Source: DT-110 sp030148525
GTDB taxonomy: Bacteria > Bacteroidota > Bacteroidia > Chitinophagales > Saprospiraceae
Assembly (NCBI GenBank): GCA_965227445.1
Contig: OZ245751.1
Span: 1,674,001 to 1,738,000 of the forward strand
DNA: 64,000 nucleotides
Direction of reading: 5' to 3'
The notes under the pieces are model-generated. The model was not told the DNA's origin. It worked only from the letters and a program-made list of their open reading frames with translations, and searched no databases. The translations under genes and the position numbers were made by a program. This document shows positions 52,924-62,394 of this stretch, piece by piece (position 1 is the first letter of the stretch; each line of letters begins with the position of its first letter).

Positions 52924-53019
52924 AGTCTTATTTTTATAAAGTGTGTTCGGATAACAGTGGTGGGACCAGGAGTGTTTAGCAGCTTCCGGAAAACATAGGT
53001 TAGTGACTGAAGCTACCGG

Positions 53020-53820
53020 CTAACGAACAGCCAGAGACTCCATCAGGCTATCGGGCAAGGTGCCATTTACTTCCCGCAGAAAACGAGACATCGCCAGTCG
53101 TTTTGGATAATCCAGGTCATAACTGATATGACGGGTATAATAAGCCTCCAGGTCGAAGGAAGGGTCGGGGGAGGGGAGTAGATACATCAGCTCCGGGACT
53201 TTGGCAACGCCTTGGGCCAGTGCTTCGTTGAAGGCGGCCACAAAGGCCGGATCAAGTGGGCGGGTACTAACCCATGCCGCAAAGACAAAGGGCAGGCCGG
53301 TATGGTCCTGCCAGGCTTTTCCCAAATCGTAGAAATACCGGTGTTTGGCTTCGAGGCCAATAGTGCGATCGCCGATGACCAGGGCCCCGGTGCGTCCGCC
53401 GATCCGCTCAATAAAGCCTTCTTCGGCCGGCAGAATGACGGGTGTTAATCCCCAGTGGTCTCTCAGAAGTAATTTAGTCAGAGCCACGGAGGTCCGGGAA
53501 TGAAAATCGAGGTATAAGGTGTCCAGCTGTTTGAGAGGTACATCCGCATAAATTCCCACCGTTTTCACGGCCCCTTCACTACCAATGCAGTAGTCGGAAA
53601 TGAGATAGGGCGTACTGAGGTTGGAAATGGCCGCTACGGGAATCAGCCCCATGTCTACCCGCCCCGTTTCCAGTTTGTCAGCGCATACGGATGGAATGTC
53701 TAACTGTAGATCGATCTGACTGGAAATCGGATGGTTTAACAAGCCATACAATAAGGGCTTGGTATTCAGGTAGCTAACAGCGGTAATGCGTAGCGGGCGA
53801 TTGGCCGAGGGTGTTGTCAT
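53020..53820 (-). CDS. mqnA: Chorismate dehydratase of the futalosine menaquinone pathway
   Basis: 266 residues. It dehydrates chorismate to 3-[(1-carboxyvinyl)oxy]benzoate, the first step of the futalosine route. The fold is a type II binding-protein fold used as an enzyme. Marks are ITAVSYLNTKPLLYGL, the VDMGLIPVAAI strand, YCIGSEGAVKTVGIYADVPL, TSVALTKLLLRDHWG, GALVIGDRTI and LPFVFAAWVS. It starts 5 bases after the histidine phosphatase gene, which itself follows mqnE by 5, so the three form one operon. Confidence 0.93.
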   Translation of the reverse strand: MTTPSANRPLRITAVSYLNTKPLLYGLLNHPISSQIDLQLDIPSVCADKLETGRVDMGLIPVAAISNLSTPYLISDYCIGSEGAVKTVGIYADVPLKQLDTLYLDFHSRTSVALTKLLLRDHWGLTPVILPAEEGFIERIGGRTGALVIGDRTIGLEAKHRYFYDLGKAWQDHTGLPFVFAAWVSTRPLDPAFVAAFNEALAQGVAKVPELMYLLPSPDPSFDLEAYYTRHISYDLDYPKRLAMSRFLREVNGTLPDSLMESLAVR

Positions 53821-53825
53821 GCTGA

Positions 53826-54455
53826 TTACGCCTTTTGAGGGAAGGTGCCTTCCAGGTGAGCCAGGTCGTTCTCCAATTGGAAGACAAATTCATCGGGCTG
53901 GTAGTCTACCAGGTACAGGCCCGTATTGGAATGGTGGTATTGGTCCATTTCCGATAACTCCTGTCTTTGTAAAAGCGTCATCAGGCAGCGCATCGCACGG
54001 CCATGACTGCAGACGAGGATGTTTTCTTCCTGTCGCTGCTTTAGGTGCTCCACAAAGATGAAGAGGCGGTCAGCCAGTTGCTGGGCACTCTCTCCACCGG
54101 GAATTCGCGCTTCGTAATCGCCACTTTTCCAGGCGTCGAGCATCTCCTTGTAGGCAGCTTTCATTTCGGGGGTAGAGGGTTTTCCCTCGTAAATGCCCCA
54201 ACCCATTTCGTTGATTTCGGGAAATTGCTCCCACGGAAGTCCCTGGTCGATAAAGGGTGCCATGGTCTCATGGGTACGCCTCAGAGCAGAGGTCAGCACA
54301 ACATCAAAACCACGGTCGGCATATCGGTTGTGGAAGGCTTTGGCTTGTTTGTGACCCGTATCATTCAGGGAGGCATCAATACCACTGCCCTGGATGATTC
54401 GGTTTCGGTTAAGCTCCGTTTCGCCGTGACGGACGATATAAATAGTTTTCTGCAT
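53826..54455 (-). CDS. Histidine phosphatase family protein inside the mqn operon
   Basis: 209 residues, phosphoglycerate-mutase fold. The catalytic RHG motif is IVRHGETELNRNRIIQG, the second histidine is in LVCSHGRAMRCLM, and an arginine/glutamate pair is in LTSALRRTHETM and GWGIYEGK. It is a probable small-molecule phosphatase. It sits between mqnE and mqnA with 5-base gaps on both sides. No phosphatase step is known in the futalosine route, so either it is a housekeeping passenger or it removes a phosphorylated side product. Confidence 0.88.
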   Translation of the reverse strand: MQKTIYIVRHGETELNRNRIIQGSGIDASLNDTGHKQAKAFHNRYADRGFDVVLTSALRRTHETMAPFIDQGLPWEQFPEINEMGWGIYEGKPSTPEMKAAYKEMLDAWKSGDYEARIPGGESAQQLADRLFIFVEHLKQRQEENILVCSHGRAMRCLMTLLQRQELSEMDQYHHSNTGLYLVDYQPDEFVFQLENDLAHLEGTFPQKA

Positions 54456-54460
54456 GCGTA

Positions 54461-55660
54461 TTATTTGTTCACAACGGGCAGCGACAGGTAGCCCTTGAAT
54501 TGCTTATCGTCTTCGAAAACGTGATCAGTGTAGTCTTTGATCACTTCGTAAAGGGTGTTTCGCTCGATCGGCTGGCGTCCGACCCGGCGGATCAACGTGA
54601 CCAGGTCCTGGGTACTCATGGCCGGGTTTTGCTCTTCGGCTCCCGCCATGGAATAGATCTTGGTGGTATCGTCGATGGTGCCGTCGATATCGTTCACACC
54701 GAAGGCCAGGGACAATTGAGCAGTCGTACGACCAATCATGGGCCAATAGGCTTTAATGTGGTCGAAATTGTCGAGATAAATGCGGCTGATGGCGTAGTTG
54801 CGCAAGTCTTCCAGGGTGGTGCTTTCCGGTACGTGTGACATCTGGTTGTTCTCGTTGCGGAATTTGAGCGGAATGAAAGTCTGGAAGCCACCGGTCTTGT
54901 CCTGGAGTTGGCGTAACTTTTCCAGGTGATCGATGCGGTGGCGGAATTCCTCGATGTGACCGTAGAGCATGGTCGCGTTGGAGCGTCCCCCGAGCTCGTG
55001 CCAGATCTCGTGGATGCGCAACCACTGTTCGCCGGTACATTTTCCTCCCGCGATCTGATCGCGGATTTCGGGGTGGAAGATCTCGGCGCCACCGCCGGGC
55101 ATGGAATCCAGGCCGGCATCTTTCATGCGCTTCATACCTTCTTCGTAAGAGATCTTTTCCTTTTTGAAGATGTAGTGGTATTCAACAGGGGTAAGGCCCT
55201 TCACGTGTAAATCGGGACGGTGGGCTTTGATAGCACTGAACAGGTTCTCGTAAAAGGGTACATCGTACTGAGGTAAAACACCACCAACAATATGTACTTC
55301 GGTGACCGGCTCGTCATCGTACTGCCTGACGATGTCCATGATGTCATCCAGGGTGTATTCCCAACCTTCTTCCCGTTTTTTGATCAGGCGGGAATAGGAG
55401 CAGAAGGTGCAGGTGTACAGACAAACATTGGTGGGCTCCACGTGGAAGTTCCGGTTGAAATAGGTCTTGTCGCCGTGTTTCTTCTCCCGAATATGATTGG
55501 CTAACCCTCCGAGATAACCGAGCGTTCCCTTTTCGTAAAGGAGGATGCCCTCCTCGGGGGTGATGCGCTCTCCATCCACTACCTTTCGGGCAATAGTCTT
55601 TAAGTCGGCCGACAGGTTCGGATCGTTCAAAATGGTCGATACGGATGTCCCTTGTTGCAT
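54461..55660 (-). CDS. mqnE: Aminofutalosine synthase (radical SAM)
   Basis: 399 residues from the ATG at 55660 (MQQGTSVSTILNDPNL); longer in-frame starts run into heptamer DNA. It joins SAM and the MqnA product to give 6-amino-6-deoxyfutalosine. The radical-SAM cluster motif is NVCLYTCTFCSYSR (CxxxCxxC) after NRNFHVEPT. Further marks are VHIVGGVLPQYDVPFY, the MPGGGAEIFHPEIRDQIAGG strand typical of MqnE, and SNATMLYGHIE. First gene of the mqnE-phosphatase-mqnA operon. The minus-strand box TATCTTTG at 55760-55767 is a likely promoter. Confidence 0.94.
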   Translation of the reverse strand: MQQGTSVSTILNDPNLSADLKTIARKVVDGERITPEEGILLYEKGTLGYLGGLANHIREKKHGDKTYFNRNFHVEPTNVCLYTCTFCSYSRLIKKREEGWEYTLDDIMDIVRQYDDEPVTEVHIVGGVLPQYDVPFYENLFSAIKAHRPDLHVKGLTPVEYHYIFKKEKISYEEGMKRMKDAGLDSMPGGGAEIFHPEIRDQIAGGKCTGEQWLRIHEIWHELGGRSNATMLYGHIEEFRHRIDHLEKLRQLQDKTGGFQTFIPLKFRNENNQMSHVPESTTLEDLRNYAISRIYLDNFDHIKAYWPMIGRTTAQLSLAFGVNDIDGTIDDTTKIYSMAGAEEQNPAMSTQDLVTLIRRVGRQPIERNTLYEVIKDYTDHVFEDDKQFKGYLSLPVVNK

Positions 55661-55759
55661 AACTGCGTTTTTTGGCGAAAGCCTGATAACGGATTTTAAC
55701 GTATAACAAGTATTCGGAACTTTCAGTTTTATTTGAAAGGAAATATCCGAATGATGGTG

Positions 55760-55767
55760 CAAAGATA
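55760..55767 (-). promoter_or_regulatory. mqnE -7 box
   Basis: Minus strand TATCTTTG, followed by GCACC, 100 bases upstream of the mqnE start. The -33 position falls within GGAAATC/GGAGGTC heptamers. Confidence 0.5.
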
Positions 55768-55773
55768 GGGTTT

Positions 55774-55900
55774 GGAAATCGGAGGTCGGAAATCGGAGGT
55801 CGGAAATCGGTGTGAAATATGAAGTTTGGAAATCGGAGGTCGGAACCTGGACGTCGGAAATAAGTGTGATACTTCCGATTTCCGACCTCCGACTTCCGCT
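55774..55900. repeat. Inverted heptamer tracts between divergent genes
   Basis: Words GGAAATC, GGAGGTC, GGAAATC, GGAGGTC, GGAAATC at the left and their complements CTTCCGA, TTTCCGA, CCTCCGA, CTTCCGC at 55871-55898. The two halves can pair over some 25 bases. They fill the space between the promoters of mqnE and the glycosyltransferase gene. Confidence 0.88.
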
Positions 55901-55920
55901 TTCTTCATACCTTTATCCAT

Positions 55921-56811
55921 ATGTTAAGCATCCTCATTCCCGTTTACCAGTACGATGTCCAGGCTTTGGTGCGCGATCTGGTGCGGCAGGCCGATCACCT
56001 GTCAGTAGACTGGGAGATCATTTGCCTGGATGATGCTTCGGATCCGTTCTGGCGGGACCGAAATCGGTCGGTGAGTGAGTTGCCGGGGGTGAAGTATCGG
56101 GAAGCTGAAAAGAATCTGGGGCGATCAAGGGTTCGCAACCGCCTCGTTCAATTGGCGAGTCACCCTTATCTACTTTTTATGGACTGTGACAGTGGAGTGG
56201 TGCGCTCCGATTTTCTGGAGGCATATGTCGGTGTATTGGCGCCCAATCGGGTTTTGTGCGGTGGGCGTGTATACAGGGATACTCGTCCGGAAGAGCCAGC
56301 CTATGCCCTGCATTGGTTGTACGGTCGGGAGCGCGAAGAGCAACCCGCCGAAAAGCGGGAACTGCAACCCCATCACGCCTTTATGACCAATAACTTTGTA
56401 GCTCCGCGGGAGGTATTGCTACGCTTCCCTTTTGAGGAGGCTCTGACCCAATACGGGCACGAAGACACCCTCTTCGGGCAGCAATTGGCAGATGCGGATA
56501 TTCCGGTTAAGCATCTCGACAATCCATTAGAGCATCTGGGGCTCGAACGCTCCGATGTTTTTTTGGCGAAAGCCAAACAGGCCATCGAAAACCTGGCTTT
56601 TTTGCGCAAGCGGAAAGTCAATATTGATACTCGTCTTACCAGTACCTATGACGACTTGCATCGACGGGGATTTGCGGGGCTGATCCGTTGGGGACTGTGT
56701 TTGCTGAAGCCCTGGTTCCGGCGCAATCTGTTGTCAGATCACCCCGACCTGCGCATCTTCGATTTGTACCGGCTGGAGCAGTTCCTGCAAGCCATGCGCA
56801 AATTGCCTTAA
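55921..56811 (+). CDS. Family 2 glycosyltransferase
   Basis: 296 residues, GT-A fold. It starts with MLSILIPVYQYDVQ, then EIICLDDAS, NLGRSRVRNRL and the metal motif YLLFMDCDSGV, with YGHEDTLFGQQL in the acceptor region. It probably adds a sugar to a surface polysaccharide or lipid at the inner membrane's cytosolic face; donor and acceptor are unknown. No membrane helix is certain; the C-terminal FAGLIRWGLCLLKPWF is amphipathic. A TACCTTTA box lies immediately before the start codon, hinting at a very short leader. TTTTTTTGGCGAAAGCC lies within the coding region at 56558. Confidence 0.85.
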   Translation: MLSILIPVYQYDVQALVRDLVRQADHLSVDWEIICLDDASDPFWRDRNRSVSELPGVKYREAEKNLGRSRVRNRLVQLASHPYLLFMDCDSGVVRSDFLEAYVGVLAPNRVLCGGRVYRDTRPEEPAYALHWLYGREREEQPAEKRELQPHHAFMTNNFVAPREVLLRFPFEEALTQYGHEDTLFGQQLADADIPVKHLDNPLEHLGLERSDVFLAKAKQAIENLAFLRKRKVNIDTRLTSTYDDLHRRGFAGLIRWGLCLLKPWFRRNLLSDHPDLRIFDLYRLEQFLQAMRKLP

Positions 56812-56864
56812 CCGGGGGTTGGGCGTCTGTGGCGGAAGTTGTACTTTTCCGCAAACACGCAACT

Positions 56865-58481
56865 ATGCGGAACGAGTTTATTGTCTTTGCTGTCTTCTCA
56901 ACAGCGATCACCCTGGTTCTGGGGTATTGGATACACCCCTATTGGTATGCCTTGGGGCTTTTGTTTGGGCCCCTGATCGCCATGGGTATCTATGATATGG
57001 TCCAGAAAAAGCACGCCATCATGCGCAACTTCCCCATCCTGGGACGGGGACGTTACGTGATGGAGGAGTGGCGCCCCAAATTGTATCAATACTTTATCGA
57101 ATCGGATACCAACGGTATGCCCATCAACCGGGTGGACCGATCAGTGGTCTACCGACGGGCCAAACACGTATTGGACACCTCGCCCTTCGGTACTCAAATG
57201 GATGTGTACAGCGAGGGGTATGAATGGATGAATCATTCCATCGGAGCGCTGGATGCCCATGCGATAAATACGGATCTGCGCATAAAAATCGGCGGTCCTG
57301 ATTGCAGTCAGCCTTACTCCTGCAGCGTTTTGAATGTATCGGCTATGAGCTACGGTTCGCTGAGTAAGGCGGCCATCGAGGCACTCAATGGTGGAGCTGC
57401 CCAGGGAGGCTTTGCCCACAATACGGGCGAAGGAGGTATTAGCCCCTATCACCTGAACCCGGGAGGTGATTTGATCTATCAGATAGGCACGGGCTACTTT
57501 GGCAGTTGCGATAAAAAAGGCAATTTCTCCGAAACTGCTTTTGCGGAACAAACGGCCCGCCCTTCCGTGAAAATGGTGGAAGTCAAGTTGTCCCAGGGAG
57601 CCAAACCCGGTCACGGTGGTATCCTGCCGGGAAAGAAAAATACCCCCGAAATTGCTAAGATCCGTGGTGTGGAGCAAGGCGTGGATGTGTTGTCACCGCC
57701 CTACCACCGCGCCTTCAGCAACCCCAAGGAAATGTTGGTCTTCCTCAACCGACTCCGGGAATTATCGGGTGGTAAACCCATTGGTATCAAATTGTGCGTA
57801 GGTCACCGCAGTGAGTTTTTGGCCATATGTAAGGCCATGCAAACTACTCAGATATATCCGGATTTTATTTCGGTCGACGGGGCAGAGGGAGGTACGGGCG
57901 CAGCACCCATCGAATTTTCGGATAGCGTGGGTATGCCCTTCCGGGAAGGATTGGCCTTTGTGCACGATGCACTGGTGGGCTTTGGTTTGCGGGAGCATAT
58001 CAAAATTATGGCAGCCGGTAAAATTATCACCGGATTTCATATGTTCCGGGCCATGGCCCTCGGAGCTGATGTGTGCATGAGTGCCCGGGCAATGATGCTG
58101 GCCCTGGGGTGTATACAAGCCCTGGAATGCAATAAGAACTCTTGTCCGACGGGGGTAGCAACACAGGATCCTGAGTTGGTGGCGGGTCTGGTCGTAGCTG
58201 ACAAAAGAAAGCGGGTAGCCAGCTTTCACCGCGAAACGGTGGAAAGTTTTGTGGAATTGCTGGCAGCGGCCGGATTGAATGATCCGGGTTTAGTAACCCG
58301 CCAACATATTCTGCGCCGGGTGAGCATGAACCAGGTCAATAGCTATCAGGATGTGTTTCCCGGCATTCCGCCCAATTCATTACAACAAGAAGATACAGTG
58401 CCGGCAAGCTGGCTCAATGATTGGCGTGCGGCTGATCCCTCTTCTTTTACGCCCAATATGAAAAAGCTGTTATCCTACTAA
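56865..58481 (+). CDS. FMN-binding glutamate-synthase-like protein (membrane-anchored)
   Basis: 538 residues from the ATG at 56865 (MRNEFIVFAVFSTAI); earlier in-frame starts overlap the glycosyltransferase gene and are unlikely. Two N-terminal membrane helices (about 5-22, 27-45) precede a GltB-type FMN domain: SCSVLNVSAMSYGSLSKAA, GGISPYHL, MVEVKLSQGAKPGHGG, FISVDGAEGGTGAAP, IKIMAAGKIITG and the 3Fe-4S motif LECNKNSCPTGVATQDP. It lacks the glutaminase domain and GXGXR repeats of true GOGAT. Related stand-alone proteins are widespread and of unsettled substrate. The DUF1697 gene follows 2 bases later. Confidence 0.88.
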   Translation: MRNEFIVFAVFSTAITLVLGYWIHPYWYALGLLFGPLIAMGIYDMVQKKHAIMRNFPILGRGRYVMEEWRPKLYQYFIESDTNGMPINRVDRSVVYRRAKHVLDTSPFGTQMDVYSEGYEWMNHSIGALDAHAINTDLRIKIGGPDCSQPYSCSVLNVSAMSYGSLSKAAIEALNGGAAQGGFAHNTGEGGISPYHLNPGGDLIYQIGTGYFGSCDKKGNFSETAFAEQTARPSVKMVEVKLSQGAKPGHGGILPGKKNTPEIAKIRGVEQGVDVLSPPYHRAFSNPKEMLVFLNRLRELSGGKPIGIKLCVGHRSEFLAICKAMQTTQIYPDFISVDGAEGGTGAAPIEFSDSVGMPFREGLAFVHDALVGFGLREHIKIMAAGKIITGFHMFRAMALGADVCMSARAMMLALGCIQALECNKNSCPTGVATQDPELVAGLVVADKRKRVASFHRETVESFVELLAAAGLNDPGLVTRQHILRRVSMNQVNSYQDVFPGIPPNSLQQEDTVPASWLNDWRAADPSSFTPNMKKLLSY

Positions 58482-58483
58482 CT

Positions 58484-59017
58484 ATGGTAACCCATGTCGC
58501 TCTACTCCGCGGTATTAATGTAAGTGGCCAGAAGAAGATCAGGATGGCCGATCTGCGTGGACTATTGGAGCAAATCAATGTACAGGAAGTACAGACCTAC
58601 ATCCAGAGTGGTAACATCCTTTTTCAGAGTCCCCTGGAGGCTACTGCCTTACGGCAAAAAATTTTCGAAGCTATCGCTGAGCAGTATGGTTTCCATGTGC
58701 CAGTGCAGGTAATTTCAGCTGCTGAGTGGCTGAATTGGGCCGACCAGAATCCTTTTCTGCCGGAGCGGGAAGAAGTGCTAAAATCCCTACATCTCACCAT
58801 CTTGGAAAAAGACCCGGGATCACTTGGTCCCTTACCGTTCGAGACCCAGGATCAATTCGTACAGCGCGGCCGTCTCATTTATTTGTATTGTCCCGACGGC
58901 TACGGCCGCTCTAAACTCACCAACACCTTCTGGGAACGAAAAGCCGGATGTGCCGCCACTACCCGCAATTGGAAGACAGTGCGAAAGCTGGCGGAGATGG
59001 CCGTAAAGGGGAATTGA
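58484..59017 (+). CDS. DUF1697 protein
   Basis: 177 residues. The start MVTHVALLRGINVSGQKKIRMADLR and VQTYIQSGNILFQSP are the fixed marks of DUF1697 (UPF-type ferredoxin-like fold), and the end YCPDGYGRSKLTNTFWERK is also typical. Function not known. It is 2 bases downstream of the glutamate-synthase-like gene, so co-transcribed with it. Confidence 0.9.
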   Translation: MVTHVALLRGINVSGQKKIRMADLRGLLEQINVQEVQTYIQSGNILFQSPLEATALRQKIFEAIAEQYGFHVPVQVISAAEWLNWADQNPFLPEREEVLKSLHLTILEKDPGSLGPLPFETQDQFVQRGRLIYLYCPDGYGRSKLTNTFWERKAGCAATTRNWKTVRKLAEMAVKGN

Positions 59018-59099
59018 GAGACCTTTAGGGAACGGAGAGAGACTTGGGTATGGCCCTGTGGTTTTCAGTGTTTTACATCTGTGCGTTGCTTTTGTCCGC

Positions 59100-59290
59100 G
59101 TCGGGCGTCGGGCATGGAGCGCCGTGAACCGACCACTAAAGTGGTATGAAATGATTATCTGATTTGGCCCCACAGCTAAAGCTTTGGGCTTAATCGGGTA
59201 CGTTATTGGCCGTTAGCCGTTGATCGTAATCCGTAAATTTTTTGGGAGCAGGACTGAATTTCTGACCTCTGACCTCTGATTTCTGCCTTC
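59100..59290. repeat. Two-hairpin unit with flanking heptamers
   Basis: Hairpin B at 59132-59145 (ACCACTAAAGTGGT), TGAAATGATTATCTG, a decayed hairpin A at 59170-59187 (CCACAGCTAAAGCTTTGG), then GGCTTAATCGGGTACGTT and CCGT words, and CCTCTGA/CCTCTGA/TTTCTGC heptamers at 59266-59286. The 59018-59404 gap contains no gene. Confidence 0.85.
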
Positions 59291-59404
59291 AAACCCCTCC
59301 CGGAAAACCATGATAAACCACGTACGCGGAAACTATGGTTACTTCATGGAAGTAGGCATTGGATATTTAGGTTTACCAAGGGCACATGCTCTTCCGAACC
59401 TGAA

Positions 59405-59884
59405 ATGCCGATTATGAAACACCTAATACCCATACTCTTGGGGTTCGTCTGCAGTATTGCAGTAAGTCAGGCGCAATCAAACTTCCATTCCGCAATGCCG
59501 GTTGCCGGCGACCACACTGGTTCCCTGCATTGGACCATGGGTGAAGTTTTTTCCGGACCCTTACCCGATGCCACCGGAGCTTCCCTGACCATGGGCTTTA
59601 TACAGCCAATGGTTGCCGTGGCTACCGATCTTCAGCCACGGTTGGAGGAGGCTGTGGTGACAGCCTTTCCCATTCCCGCCCGCGATTACCTGACTGTGCA
59701 GTTTGGTGAAATATCTGATTGGACTCTTTACCTGATGGATTTAAGTGGCCGTACGTTGGCTTCCTGGCAGGTACACACAGCAAAAACAGAGATCCCTCTG
59801 GCAGATTTTCGTCCCGGCGTCTATGTACTGCGCGTAGTGAATACAGACTGGCATTCCCAAGTAATCCGCTTCCTCAAACATTAA
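59405..59884 (+). CDS. Small T9SS type A-sorted secreted protein
   Basis: 159 residues. Signal peptide (LIPILLGFVCSIAVSQAQ; ATG at 59405 or 59414), a short beta-rich region (SLHWTMGEVFSGPL ... LTMGFIQP) and a C-terminal T9SS type A domain (AFPIPARDYLTVQF, LYLMDLSGRTLASW, PGVYVLRV, SQVIRFLKH). Small proteins of this form commonly precede tail-fibre-domain surface proteins in Bacteroidota, as here (11-base gap). Function unknown; probably displayed at the cell surface with its neighbour. Confidence 0.82.
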   Translation: MPIMKHLIPILLGFVCSIAVSQAQSNFHSAMPVAGDHTGSLHWTMGEVFSGPLPDATGASLTMGFIQPMVAVATDLQPRLEEAVVTAFPIPARDYLTVQFGEISDWTLYLMDLSGRTLASWQVHTAKTEIPLADFRPGVYVLRVVNTDWHSQVIRFLKH

Positions 59885-59895
59885 ACTACGAACCC

Positions 59896-62352
59896 ATGTC
59901 TTTTACCAAATCCATCTTTCTGTGTCTTGTCATTTTACTCTCCACCGGCATTACCTGGTGCCAATCGTCCGGTAAGTACCTTAATTATCAGGCCATTGCC
60001 CGGGACGATAGCGGCCAACCGGTAGCAAATACCCAAATACGCCTGCGTTTGCGACTGTTCCATATTGATACGAACGGGGTCGCCGAACAGCTCACCGCCG
60101 AGACGTACCGTCCGCGGACCGATGAGGCCGGTTTTTTTCAGGTGAATGTTGGTCAGGCTACCGGTCCTGATTTTCTGACCTCCCTGGATTGGGGAAACGG
60201 GCAATACGAACTTAATGTAGAATGGGACCCGAACGGCGGCACCGATTATCGCGATCTGGGATCCCGGGAATTGTTGCCGGTGCCTCTGGCTTTGCACGCC
60301 CTTTCGGTCGATAATGTGGATGATGCGGATGCGGATCCGCAGAACGAGTTTCAGTATCTGGAGTACGACCGGGAAACGGAGATCTTGCGCCTGACCACCG
60401 AACCGCAGGACGATGTGGTTATTGGTGGTGGGATCAACCTACCGCAACCACTTTTCATCCGCAAAGGTAATACCGTGCTGAACAATGACCTTGAAGCCGG
60501 TCAATTTGTATTCGGCACCGAGCAAATTGATTACGTGCCTGATTCGGAGCGCGGAAGCCGCTTTTTCTTTGATCGGCAAACGGGTGCTTTTCGAGCGGGG
60601 ACTACCTATGATGATACAACCAGTACGAACGTTACCTCGGTTATTAATATTTACGATGTCTGGAATGCGGACCAATTGGGGCCCTATTCTTTTGCCAGCG
60701 GTAAATTTACTTACGCACCCGAAGCCGGAAGCGTAGCGATGGGGGAACTGAATTTTGCCCTTAACCGGCATAGTGCGGCCATCGGCTACGGTAACTTTGT
60801 GCAGGGACGTGGGGCCGTCAGCCTGGGGATCGGAAATTTTTCCGAAGCTCTTGGCCAGGTTTCGGTCGGTACGTTTGCCCGCACAGGTTCCTTTATGGAG
60901 ACAGATCGTTGGGTCGACGATAACTTTGCCTTCGTAGTTGGAAATGGGCGGAGTTTTCTAGAGCGTTCCAATGCCCTTGAAATTCGCAAGAGTGGCCGGG
61001 CCGAATTGTACGGTTCCCTCACGCTGAGTCCATCTCCCTATCTGAGTGACGGAGGCCCTGCCGCTCGCGATGCACGCTTGGAAGTAACGCACCGCTCCCT
61101 GGATCTATTCCTGGAAGATGTTGGCCGGACTACGCTCCATCCCGGTCGTATTTCGGTGGGGAATACCGCTCAGAATACCCTGATTGGGGTCGAGAATGCT
61201 TCCAGCATTACGGAGGGTACTCGCAATACCTTGATTGGTTACACGGCTGGTCAGTTCCTGGCGACGGGCTCGGACAACACCATGGTCGGCGCTGATGCTG
61301 GTAAGGGGGCCATTACGGGCAACAGCAACACTTTGATCGGGTACGCGGCCGGTCGGACAAATAATGCGGGCTCGCGCAATGTGTACGTAGGCCGTGGAGC
61401 CGGTATAGGTAATAACGGCAGCGGGAACGTGCTGATCGGTTATCAGGCCGGGGAAGATCTTACGGATGCCAGCAACCGCCTGTTCATTGATAATAATGGA
61501 CTGGGTAGCAATAACGCCCTGATCTACGGGGAGTTTGATACTAAGATCCTGCAATTTAACGGCGCGGTGGGTATTGGGGCTCGCCCTTTTTTTGGTGTAG
61601 AACTCAATGTGAACGGAGATATCAGAGTTGGAAAGGGTAAAGATGGTGAAGGGCCCAGCGAATTTGTCCTCATTGAGGCCCAAAATAATGCCTGGTTCTT
61701 AAATGCAGAAAACAATACCTCCAATGGTGGTACCGGGTTCTACATCACCCCAAATGGGAGTTTTCCGGATGGCTTTTTTCAACTGGAGAGGAATGGATAC
61801 CTGGGATTGGGAACCGCAGAGCCAAGGGCAAATGTACACATCGTTCACGGTACAGACGCGGGCGAGGAAGGGCTGCGTCTGGAGCACCGGGGAAATAATG
61901 ATCAATTCTGGAATATGTGGGTAAGCAACAACAGCGGACGACTATTCCTGTATTCCAGCACCGCGGGTACGAATGCGCAGGACTACGTTGGTGTTTTCGA
62001 CGATGCTTCCGGTTCCTACAGTACGACCTCTGACCGGCGATTTAAGAAAGACATAGTGCCGGTGACCGGCGTTGCCGAAACACTGGCAAGCATTCCGGTG
62101 TATAAATATCATTTTGTACAGGACGCTCCGGGTGCACCTTACCATCTGGGCGTTATGGCGCAGGATCTGTTGCCCCATTATCCGGAATTGGTAACCTATG
62201 ACCAGGAGCATGATAAGTACCTGGTGCGCTATGACGGCTTGGCCGTGCTTGGCCTGCAAGCCGTGCAGGAACAACAACAAGAGATCAGGGATCTCGAAAA
62301 GCGCGTTGCTGAATTGGAGCGATTGGTCCAATTGGCGCTTTCTAAAGAGTGA
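59896..62352 (+). CDS. Secreted tail-fibre (S74 chaperone) domain protein
   Basis: 818 residues from the ATG at 59896, which opens a signal peptide (IFLCLVILLSTGITWC); a longer in-frame opening overlaps the previous gene. An N-terminal beta-domain (YLNYQAIARDDSGQPVANTQI) is followed by head-like repeats of the YadA/Hep_Hag kind (GTRNTLIGYTAG, GSDNTMVGADAG, GNSNTLIGYAAG, GSRNVYVGRGAG, GSGNVLIGYQAG). The end is a peptidase S74 intramolecular chaperone: TTSDRRFKKDI with the Ser/Lys pair for self-cleavage, YHLGVMAQDL and a terminal coiled coil (EQQQEIRDLEKRVAELERLVQ). It should fold as a trimeric fibre on the surface. The chaperone domain normally cuts itself off. Confidence 0.9.
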   Translation: MSFTKSIFLCLVILLSTGITWCQSSGKYLNYQAIARDDSGQPVANTQIRLRLRLFHIDTNGVAEQLTAETYRPRTDEAGFFQVNVGQATGPDFLTSLDWGNGQYELNVEWDPNGGTDYRDLGSRELLPVPLALHALSVDNVDDADADPQNEFQYLEYDRETEILRLTTEPQDDVVIGGGINLPQPLFIRKGNTVLNNDLEAGQFVFGTEQIDYVPDSERGSRFFFDRQTGAFRAGTTYDDTTSTNVTSVINIYDVWNADQLGPYSFASGKFTYAPEAGSVAMGELNFALNRHSAAIGYGNFVQGRGAVSLGIGNFSEALGQVSVGTFARTGSFMETDRWVDDNFAFVVGNGRSFLERSNALEIRKSGRAELYGSLTLSPSPYLSDGGPAARDARLEVTHRSLDLFLEDVGRTTLHPGRISVGNTAQNTLIGVENASSITEGTRNTLIGYTAGQFLATGSDNTMVGADAGKGAITGNSNTLIGYAAGRTNNAGSRNVYVGRGAGIGNNGSGNVLIGYQAGEDLTDASNRLFIDNNGLGSNNALIYGEFDTKILQFNGAVGIGARPFFGVELNVNGDIRVGKGKDGEGPSEFVLIEAQNNAWFLNAENNTSNGGTGFYITPNGSFPDGFFQLERNGYLGLGTAEPRANVHIVHGTDAGEEGLRLEHRGNNDQFWNMWVSNNSGRLFLYSSTAGTNAQDYVGVFDDASGSYSTTSDRRFKKDIVPVTGVAETLASIPVYKYHFVQDAPGAPYHLGVMAQDLLPHYPELVTYDQEHDKYLVRYDGLAVLGLQAVQEQQQEIRDLEKRVAELERLVQLALSKE

Positions 62353-62394
62353 TTTTGGCTCGTGTAATTGATGTTTTTTTGGCACGTGGGCCGT

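Noticed and set aside
56688..56864. N-terminal extension of the glutamate-synthase-like protein
   Set aside because: It overlaps the glycosyltransferase gene, and the conserved membrane anchor begins at the ATG at 56865.
59719..59895. N-terminal extension of the tail-fibre protein to 59719
   Set aside because: It overlaps the T9SS gene in another frame and would bury the signal peptide that starts at 59896.
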